From: Acidobacteriota bacterium
GTDB lineage: Bacteria > Acidobacteriota > Vicinamibacteria > Marinacidobacterales > SMYC01
Length of the DNA: 6,639 nucleotides
Assembly: GCA_030598165.1 (NCBI GenBank)
Contig: JAUVQL010000056.1
Coordinates: 1-6,639, forward strand
Reading direction: 5' to 3'
Made by a program: the position numbers and the translations under genes. The notes beneath the pieces are model-generated. The model had not been told where the DNA came from. It made no database searches and was given only the letters and a program-made list of their open reading frames with translations. Shown one piece after another: positions 1 to 5,451 of this stretch (positions are counted from its first letter, which is position 1; each line of letters opens with the position of its first letter).

Positions 1-1
1 A

Positions 2-64
2 TATTTGGCGGTTCCGTACGAGACACTCAGGCGTTTGGCACACCAGAACAAGGAAGCCGAGTAA
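2..64 (+). CDS. C-terminal end of an unidentified protein (partial, cut by window edge)
   Basis: An open frame runs in from the left window edge and ends at TAA (62-64). The 20 visible residues begin YLAVPYETLRRLAHQ and end KEAE, which reads like a charged amphipathic C-terminal helix. The other two plus-strand frames also read through here, but only as unremarkable sequence continuing into the repeat. This frame instead stops 2 bp before the palindromic element at 67, which is where a real gene would be expected to end. It would be convergent with the EAL gene. The fragment is too short to assign a family, and chance openness over 63 bp is quite possible. Confidence 0.4.
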   Translation, partial: YLAVPYETLRRLAHQNKEAE

Positions 65-66
65 TA

Positions 67-196
67 TTGGGGACAGTGCTCAGAAGCACTCGTGTGTCAG
101 CGCTGCTTCTGAGGCCTGTCCCCATCATCAAACAGACGGGGGACAGCCCTCAGAAGCACCGGGTGATGCATTGGTGCTTCTGAGCACTGTCCCCAA
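67..196. repeat. Nested palindromic repeat element (REP/BIME-like, GGGGACAG family)
   Basis: Four copies of one unit alternate in orientation: 67-89 (+), 101-123 (-), 139-161 (+) and 174-196 (-). The consensus core is GGGGACAGnnCTCAGAAGC. The outer copies (67-89 and 174-196) are perfect 23-nt inverted repeats of each other. The inner copies (101-123 and 139-161) match as inverted repeats with 2 mismatches. Neighbouring copies also pair as two separate hairpins (69-87 with 105-123, 139-160 with 173-194), each with 2 mismatches. Short GGGGACAG-type palindromes of this general form are known as dispersed repeats, often linked to REP-associated Y1 transposases; that link is inference here, since no transposase is visible. 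Lying between convergent genes, the element could also act as a bidirectional transcription stop, although neither arm is followed by a T tract. No target-site duplication is obvious. Confidence 0.85.
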
Positions 197-1630
197 ATGG
201 GGTATGTCCTCCACGGCGACGAATGTGGGAGCCGCTCTCGCGAACAGAAAACCTTGCCCGTAGGTGATCCCAAGGTCGAGCAACGTCTGGAGCTCCGCTT
301 CGGTCTCGATGCCCTCGGCCACGACGTGAGCACCGACGTTGTCGGCCAGAGAGCTAATCGCTTTCAACATCTCCCGTTTGACGAAGCTCGTGTCGATTTC
401 CCGGACCATGAGCAGGTCGAACTTCAAGTAGGCCGGCCTCAATTGAACAATCTTTTCGAGACCGGAGTAGCCTGCCCCCATGTCGTCCACGGCTACCGCA
501 AAACCAATATCGGTAAAGTAATTCATCGCCTCGAGAAAGAGGTTGTAATTGTCTATGGCTAGCCGCTCGGTGACCTCGAGAACAATTCTAGACGGATCCA
601 GCTTCATGCTTTCGAGAAACTCAATCATTGCGTTGCCGTGGAATTCCGGATCCCTAATCGTCATGGGAAGTGTGTTGACGAAGAGCTTGTGCTCGGGCTC
701 GAGCGCCGTCGCAGACATCAACGCTTTCTTGCGACAAAGGCGATCCAGCTCGAACATCAAATCGGACTCCGTGGCGATATCGAAGAGCATGTAAGGACTC
801 TCGAACTCGGTCCCCTTCGGCCCGCGAGTCAAGGCCTCGTATCCAAGAATCGATGGCTCTCGCATGTTAACGATGGGCTGAAAAACCGTACGGACATCTT
901 CCTTGAGAATGATCTCTTGAAGAAGCTCTTTGTTCTTGACGTCTAGCCTAAAGGCTTGGAACTTCGCCATGCGTCGAGATTCCTCGATAAGCTTGAGGAT
1001 CAGCCGCTCTTCTTTAATCAATGGATTGTGAAGCACGAGGCTGTAACCGATACTCACCTTGGGGCGCCCTCGAAGATAAGAGCTTGTCATTCGATGGATA
1101 CGCTTGCTCAAGTATTTGTGGATGCGGTCGGCGAGACTTTCGAGGTCGCCACATCCAAAGGGTCGTTCTTTCCTTTTCTTGGCTAAAAACACCAAGAAGA
1201 CATCCCCATGTTTCTCGTTGATGGTGACTAGGTCATCATGCCGAGTTTGTTCGCCTCGCATCTCCACGATGAGATTCGTGAGCAATCGAAGGACATCTTC
1301 GTAAACCTGGCTTCCGTAATCCTGCTCTATTGCAGATAGCCGGGAAGCGTCGATGTACAAGAGTGCCAGTGACTGGTTCGCCGTCAACATCTCACGTATT
1401 TCATCGAACTTCTCTCGGTAAGTCGCTATTTCGACTTCTTCGCGGACGCTGACAACTGGGCTGCCGCCTCTGTCCGCATCGACTTGCTGGTGAGGACTGT
1501 CCGCTGCTCGTGGAAAGATGGCAGCGATGATCTTAGGCTTTGGCTCGGCCTCAGGTTCCTGCGGGGTGTCGGCCACTCTTGGGGTATCGACCGCTTCCAG
1601 CCCCAAATCATCTCGCTCGGGTACGTCCAC
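128..1630 (-). CDS. c-di-GMP phosphodiesterase: degenerate GGDEF plus EAL domain
   Basis: This 500-residue protein probably hydrolyses cyclic di-GMP in the cytoplasm; no signal peptide or membrane helix is visible. Residues 1-65 are Pro/Glu-rich and probably disordered. Residues about 66-225 form a GGDEF-like fold (LLYIDASRL at 90-98, SIGYSL at 193-198), but the signature is HGDVF at 141-145, so cyclase activity is unlikely and the domain may be regulatory. Residues about 240-475 are EAL, with expected metal- and substrate-binding residues present: Q251, E265 of EALTR, N319, E352 of LEVTER, D382/D383 of VDDMGAGYS, K403, E439 of VAEGIE and Q459. The start is GTG, chosen because AGGAG (plus-strand CTCCT at 1638-1642) lies 7 nt upstream. 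There is no receiver or PAS domain. The last 22 codons (L479 onward) and the TGA lie inside the palindromic repeat, beyond the catalytic core. Being divergent from the cyclic-nucleotide-binding gene, it may share regulation with it. Confidence 0.93.
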   Translation of the reverse strand: MDVPERDDLGLEAVDTPRVADTPQEPEAEPKPKIIAAIFPRAADSPHQQVDADRGGSPVVSVREEVEIATYREKFDEIREMLTANQSLALLYIDASRLSAIEQDYGSQVYEDVLRLLTNLIVEMRGEQTRHDDLVTINEKHGDVFLVFLAKKRKERPFGCGDLESLADRIHKYLSKRIHRMTSSYLRGRPKVSIGYSLVLHNPLIKEERLILKLIEESRRMAKFQAFRLDVKNKELLQEIILKEDVRTVFQPIVNMREPSILGYEALTRGPKGTEFESPYMLFDIATESDLMFELDRLCRKKALMSATALEPEHKLFVNTLPMTIRDPEFHGNAMIEFLESMKLDPSRIVLEVTERLAIDNYNLFLEAMNYFTDIGFAVAVDDMGAGYSGLEKIVQLRPAYLKFDLLMVREIDTSFVKREMLKAISSLADNVGAHVVAEGIETEAELQTLLDLGITYGQGFLFARAAPTFVAVEDIPHLGTVLRSTNASPGASEGCPPSV

Positions 1631-1637
1631 TACTACG

Positions 1638-1642
1638 CTCCT
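1638..1642 (-). promoter_or_regulatory. Ribosome binding site deciding the GTG start of the EAL gene
   Basis: On the minus strand AGGAG lies 7 nt before the GTG at 1630-1628. No ATG in this frame near the N-terminus has a comparable site, so the GTG is favoured. Confidence 0.6.
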
Positions 1643-1671
1643 GTCACTTCAGCATCAACTGCACACACCAT

Positions 1672-1691
1672 CCACTCGTGGACCACTCGTG
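1672..1691. repeat. Tandem 9-bp direct repeat, possible operator upstream of the EAL gene
   Basis: CCACTCGTG occurs at 1672-1680 and again, identical, at 1683-1691. The period is 11 bp, about one helical turn, so both copies present the same face of DNA. The pair lies 42-61 bp upstream of the EAL start codon. The arrangement resembles a response-regulator or activator half-site pair. No regulator can be named from the sequence. Confidence 0.4.
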
Positions 1692-1944
1692 CTACTTACA
1701 GCAAGCCCCATGCCGTACAGGGTCGCGCCCTACAGCAGGACGGCAACTTGATAGCAGTCAACGGATTGCAGTACCTTACACCTCGATTCACACCAAGGAT
1801 TGGAATAAACTCGGGGGGGCTGCCCTACAAACGGGTAGTGAAACTCCAACAGGAAAAAAAACCACGCTGAATATCACAAAAACCAGGTACAGGTGCTCGA
1901 AATAGTACAAACCTGAATTGTCTCTTATAGAAAAAAAGGACGAC

Positions 1945-1956
1945 GGAGTATACTCC
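1945..1956 (+). promoter_or_regulatory. Perfect 12-bp palindrome containing a -10-like TATACT
   Basis: GGAGTATACTCC is a perfect palindrome, and its centre holds TATACT (1949-1954), a 5/6 match to the sigma-70 -10 consensus on the plus strand. The 17-bp-spaced -35 position (1926-1931, TATAGA) is a poor match, so a promoter here would need an activator or be weak. An A7 tract at 1931-1937 lies just upstream. A repressor on the palindrome would cover the -10. It is about 137 bp upstream of the chosen start of the cyclic-nucleotide-binding gene. Confidence 0.3.
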
Positions 1957-2050
1957 TTGCTACAACGAGTTACGTCGACCAACACGATGCTCGAACGGGG
2001 CGATTCTCCCGCACCAGGACAGTTTCCCGGAGCGTGAGACGGATGCGAGG

Positions 2051-2065
2051 CTTTAGCTTCTAAAG
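2051..2065 (+). promoter_or_regulatory. Small hairpin in the leader of the cyclic-nucleotide-binding gene
   Basis: CTTTAG (2051-2056) and CTAAAG (2060-2065) form a perfect 6-bp stem with a 3-nt loop, ending 27 nt before the ATG at 2093. The stem is AU-rich and short, so the RNA structure would be weak. It overlaps no coding sequence. It may be chance. Confidence 0.2.
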
Positions 2066-2092
2066 ACCCATTTGAATATTGAAAGAGTACCC

Positions 2093-2569
2093 ATGCTGTC
2101 CGTAATGGAGATCATCATCGCTCTCAAGCAAATCCCTCTGTTCGCGAGCGTCCATGGAGAAGGCCTGAAACGTATTTCGGACGTGGTGCGGGAGAAACAC
2201 GTTGCAGCTGAGGAGATCGTGTTCGCAGAAAGAGATCTAGGCGAGGAGATGTATCTGGTCTACGACGGAAAGGTGCTCATCTATCAAGAAGTGTCGGGCC
2301 AGCAGATCAAATTGGATGTCATCGAGCCCGGAGGGTACTTCGGCGAAATGTCGATTATCGACGAGCAACCTCGTTCCGCATCAGCGCGCGCCGAGGACGA
2401 GACCACTCTGCTCGTTCTCCATCGCGAAGACTTTCGTTCCGCCGTCGAGGACTATCCCGACATCGCCTTTGCAGTATTCCAAGCGTTTAGCCGGCGACTA
2501 CGGCAAGCTGACGATCGCATCCGCTCGCTAGCCGAACAGCTGCGCAGAATTCAAATTGAAACTTCATAA
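2093..2569 (+). CDS. Stand-alone cyclic-nucleotide-binding domain protein (CRP-type sensor)
   Basis: This 158-residue cytoplasmic protein consists of a single CRP/PKA-type cyclic-nucleotide-binding domain. Residues about 10-115 form the beta-roll, with the phosphate-binding cassette FGEMSIIDEQPRSASARA at 83-100. G84, E85 and R94, which contact the ribose and phosphate in cAMP/cGMP binders, are present, so ligand binding is plausible. Residues 116-152 form the long C-terminal helix, and the protein ends there. The helix-turn-helix of CRP/FNR regulators is absent, so it is unlikely to bind DNA. The start is set at ATG 2093 (MLSVMEIIIALKQIPLF), preceded by GAAAGAG 5 nt upstream; an in-frame TTG at 2072 would add 7 residues and ATG 2105 would remove 4. 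Its 3' end overlaps the membrane-HEAT gene by 14 bp, which suggests co-translation and a regulatory partnership. The ligand is unknown. Confidence 0.88.
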   Translation: MLSVMEIIIALKQIPLFASVHGEGLKRISDVVREKHVAAEEIVFAERDLGEEMYLVYDGKVLIYQEVSGQQIKLDVIEPGGYFGEMSIIDEQPRSASARAEDETTLLVLHREDFRSAVEDYPDIAFAVFQAFSRRLRQADDRIRSLAEQLRRIQIETS

Positions 2570-5378
2570 AACTCTCAATATCCTCGAGGCCGATTTCCGG
2601 CCCCTTCTCCTGTTGGGAGCACTTCACTTCATCGTTGCGGCGTCCTATGCTCTCTTCGATATCGGCGCCACATCCTTATTGGTGGCACACCTAGGACCGG
2701 AAGCTCTACCACAGGTCTACATCGGCAGCGCGCTCCTTCTCATCGTCACCGGATTGTTCGTCATTCCCATCATCGATCGACTCGACCGAGCCAAGCTCTT
2801 TAGCGTGGCTCTCGTCACCTTCGCTACCCTTCTAGCAGCATCCCACCGCATGGGAGAGCACGCACCCGAGATTGTCTATCGCGGGCTCTATCTGATGTGC
2901 TATCTCATGAAGGGCCTGCTGTTTCTCCAGTTCTGGTTGATCGCTGGAGACATCTACGAGCTCAGGCAAGCCAAACGCCTCTTCCCGATCTTGCTGGGAT
3001 TCAGCCTCGCAGGTGGAATGGCAGCTTGTATCGCCGCGTCGATTCTCCCCCGTTGGATCGTAACGGAGGACTTGCTACTAACGGCCGCTATACTCTTGTT
3101 CCTGGGACTCGTTCCGATCCAGCGGATCTCACGCCTGTATCGAGAACGGCTTCGACCAGCCCCGATCCGTACCAAATTTCGACTTCGGGACGGCCTTCGG
3201 CAACTCCGCTCGGATCTCTCCGTCGCTCTCGACTCGCCTTTACTCAGAAACTTGTCCCTTTGCTTCCTCCTCTTCGGTCTACTGGCGCAAGTCATGGACT
3301 ATCTCATGGGTAAATCAGCGAGCCTGCACTTCGTGGACCCATCAGGGGCTGTCGATCCTCAGTCTCTGACGTCTTTCTACGCCGTTCTCAATGGAGCCGT
3401 CATTGGAATCGGAGCTCTGACACAATTCCTCATTGCCAACCGATTCATATCATCTGTGGGAGTCACACGGGGCCAACTCGCCGGCCCATTGACTTTCCTC
3501 ATGAGTTTTTCGGTCATTGGCATTGCGCTCCTGTCGACGGGCAATCAACTTGGAACTGTATTTTTCTTTACTGTCCTCGCCGGACGTGCCATTCAGAAAG
3601 TCATTCGAATATCGATCTACCGAACCTCCACGGACCTCATCTTCAACCCCATCCCAAGCGAGCGGCGAGGACGTGCAAAGGCCTTCAAGGAAACCGTGAT
3701 TGAGCCGACGGGCGCGTTGGCCGGAGGACTATTCCTCATCGTTAGCAGCTACTTCGAGATGGGAGTGCTCCTCAGTGTCTCGTTGGTCCTCTCCGCCGTG
3801 TTCCTCCTATTGTCCCTTCGTCTCAAGAGCCTTTATCTCGACAGTTTGGTCCACGTTCTCAAGGAAAAGAGCCGTTTTCGGTTTGCCTTTCCCTCTACGG
3901 TGATGAGGCCGGCTCCGTCAACATCGAAGAGGGTAGGGGTCGTTTCCGACCTCGAGCGCGCTCTAGAAGACGAAGAAGTGTCAGTACGTCTCCTAGCTGT
4001 CGAAGTTGCTTCCGAGCTTCGCGAACCCGCCGCCGCCCCCTTATTGGTACGCCGCTTTCGGCAAGAGCCCGATCCGAAAGTGAGGGCCACGATGGTGGCG
4101 GCACTCGGCAAATTGCTGCGGCGACGTTCGGACTCTCTCGATGCCCTCGAGCCCTCTTTGGACGACCAAGATCCTCGGGTGCGCGCCAACGGCATCGAAG
4201 CTATGGCCCAACTTGGCATCTCCGAGTCCGCTTCATTCCTTCCGGCCTTTCTAGACGATACTGAGCCCCGGATTCGAGCCAATACTGCTGTAGCTTACAG
4301 CCGATTAGTGGAAGACCAAGGGCGCGAAGCAGGACGCGAGATTCTCCTCGACATGTTCGATTCCGGCAACGAATCATCCCGCGTAGCCGGCGTATTTGGA
4401 CTTGGTGAGATCGCTGACGAGAAAGCCCTCGCACACCTGGAGACGGCACTTTACGATCCAAGCGCTGCGATTCGGCAGCGGGCCCTCATGAGTCTGGCTC
4501 GTTCAGGCCGTCGAAAAGCGATCGACCGGCTCGTTCAGGTTCTCGAAGAAGAAGGGGGTGCCACCCGCCACATGACTACGCGGGCACTAACATCCTGTGG
4601 CGACGCAGCGGTCGATCCGCTCATCATTGCTTTGTGGAGTTGTGACGCTGAGGCGCGGCGTTTCGTGATTCAGGCCCTCGGCAAAATCGGAAACTCACCG
4701 GCCCACCAAGCACTCATCCACTTCTTGTCTCTCGAAGCCGAGGAGGCCTACTACGATCTCGTGCGCGTTGGGCAGTTGGAGCAACTTCCGCAAACCAAAG
4801 GGGTGGCCATCCTCGTTCAATCGTTACTGGAGCGGGTGGCGCAAGCGAAAGCGAACGTTCTTCGTGTCCTCCAGACCGTCTACGGCGACCGCAGAGGCAT
4901 GAGACTCATTCTTAGTAATCTCACTCATCCTGAGCCCTACGTTCGTGCCAGCGCTCTCGAAGCCCTCGAAGTACGAGTAGACCCCTCGCTAATCAGCGGA
5001 ATCTTGCCCCTTTTTGAGCATTCAAAGTCTGAGGCGGTTGCCGAGCATGGTTCTTCCGTATTTCGACTTCCTTCGAAACAGCCCATCGAAGTCCTATTCG
5101 AGCTGGCAAGCGACCGGTCCAAGTGGCTCAGGGCCTGTGCCGTGTACGCTATGGGCCAGGTGGCGGACGAAACGGCGCTGCCTCTCTTGGAACGACGGAT
5201 AAACGACCCCTACGAGCTTGCCCGCCTGAACGCCATCGAAGCCATGGGCAATGTGGCAGGCGCGTCTGGAATACCCATTCTCGAAGGGCTAGGGAAAAAG
5301 TCCGAGGGGCGGGTCTTGAAATATTCCGAAGCCGCCATTCGGAGAATACGTGCCCGGGATGATCAGTCTGATTCTTGA
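2556..5378 (+). CDS. Membrane transporter-like (ATP/ADP translocase/MFS type) fused to HEAT repeats
   Basis: The protein has 940 residues. Residues about 15-425 contain roughly 12 hydrophobic helices (near 17-46, 52-72, 80-97, 106-133, 140-165, 171-188, 228-250, 272-297, 305-328, 333-349, 380-400, 401-425). The segments FWLIAGDIYELRQAKRLFP (126-144) and SERRGRAKAFKETVIEPTGA (368-387) resemble conserved loops of bacterial Npt/TLC-like nucleotide transporters and related MFS proteins. Residues about 460-925 form about 13 HEAT repeats with the D/E-P-x-V/I-R-x-x-A pattern, for example DPRVRANGIEAMAQLG (539-554) and EPYVRASALEALE (793-805). The stretch 725-780 departs from the pattern. The soluble solenoid would be cytoplasmic and could bind a partner, most obviously the preceding nucleotide sensor. 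The start is TTG 2556 inside the upstream gene, with no clear ribosome site, which suggests translational coupling; the next in-frame ATG (M99) would remove three helices. The substrate is unknown, and a non-transport scaffold is possible. Confidence 0.88.
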   Translation: MKLHKTLNILEADFRPLLLLGALHFIVAASYALFDIGATSLLVAHLGPEALPQVYIGSALLLIVTGLFVIPIIDRLDRAKLFSVALVTFATLLAASHRMGEHAPEIVYRGLYLMCYLMKGLLFLQFWLIAGDIYELRQAKRLFPILLGFSLAGGMAACIAASILPRWIVTEDLLLTAAILLFLGLVPIQRISRLYRERLRPAPIRTKFRLRDGLRQLRSDLSVALDSPLLRNLSLCFLLFGLLAQVMDYLMGKSASLHFVDPSGAVDPQSLTSFYAVLNGAVIGIGALTQFLIANRFISSVGVTRGQLAGPLTFLMSFSVIGIALLSTGNQLGTVFFFTVLAGRAIQKVIRISIYRTSTDLIFNPIPSERRGRAKAFKETVIEPTGALAGGLFLIVSSYFEMGVLLSVSLVLSAVFLLLSLRLKSLYLDSLVHVLKEKSRFRFAFPSTVMRPAPSTSKRVGVVSDLERALEDEEVSVRLLAVEVASELREPAAAPLLVRRFRQEPDPKVRATMVAALGKLLRRRSDSLDALEPSLDDQDPRVRANGIEAMAQLGISESASFLPAFLDDTEPRIRANTAVAYSRLVEDQGREAGREILLDMFDSGNESSRVAGVFGLGEIADEKALAHLETALYDPSAAIRQRALMSLARSGRRKAIDRLVQVLEEEGGATRHMTTRALTSCGDAAVDPLIIALWSCDAEARRFVIQALGKIGNSPAHQALIHFLSLEAEEAYYDLVRVGQLEQLPQTKGVAILVQSLLERVAQAKANVLRVLQTVYGDRRGMRLILSNLTHPEPYVRASALEALEVRVDPSLISGILPLFEHSKSEAVAEHGSSVFRLPSKQPIEVLFELASDRSKWLRACAVYAMGQVADETALPLLERRINDPYELARLNAIEAMGNVAGASGIPILEGLGKKSEGRVLKYSEAAIRRIRARDDQSDS

Positions 5379-5438
5379 CGCAATTTGCGCTGTTCAATCC
5401 CGAGGAATAAGCTGGGAGTAGAAAGGCCCGTAATCAAC

Positions 5439-5449
5439 GAGGGGGGGAG
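5439..5449 (+). promoter_or_regulatory. G-rich ribosome binding site with a G7 tract
   Basis: GAGGGGGGGAG ends 2 nt before the ATG at 5452. It supports that start, and the G-run offers several overlapping Shine-Dalgarno registers. Confidence 0.6.
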
Positions 5450-5451
5450 CC

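Larger units (their letters stand above)
1631..2092. other. Divergent intergenic region, no convincing gene
   Basis: About 460 bp separate the two divergent units. I see no tRNA, CRISPR or conserved small gene. The segment around 1850-1940 is distinctly AT-rich, with an A8 run at 1854-1861 and an A7 run at 1931-1937, and there is a G7 run at 1813-1819. It must hold both promoters. Candidate signals are listed separately: a tandem 9-bp repeat on the EAL side, and a palindrome with a -10-like core and a leader hairpin on the other side. A minus-strand TTGACT (1761-1756) resembles a -35 box for the EAL gene, but no good -10 lies at normal spacing. Confidence 0.6.

Noticed and set aside
67..196. 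CRISPR array
   Set aside because: There are only four copies, in alternating orientation with unequal 11-15 bp gaps, and no spacers of uniform length. It fits a palindromic repeat element instead.
197..1304. Several plus-strand open frames opposite the EAL gene
   Set aside because: They are shadows of the high-confidence minus-strand gene and show no recognisable domain or ribosome site.
1719..1731. Short inverted repeat AGGG...CCCT in the intergenic region
   Set aside because: The stem is only 4 bp and is expected by chance in this sequence.
1788..1985. Minus-strand 65-codon open frame (GTG start) with a hydrophobic middle, upstream of the EAL gene
   Set aside because: The hydrophobic run comes from minus-strand T runs opposite A tracts, there is no good ribosome site, and it resembles no family I know. 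It is probably non-coding, although a small membrane protein cannot be fully excluded.
2954..4461. Minus-strand Arg/Ser-rich open frames opposite the transporter-HEAT gene
   Set aside because: Their composition is what antisense reading of a GC-rich repeat protein yields, and no domain is recognisable.
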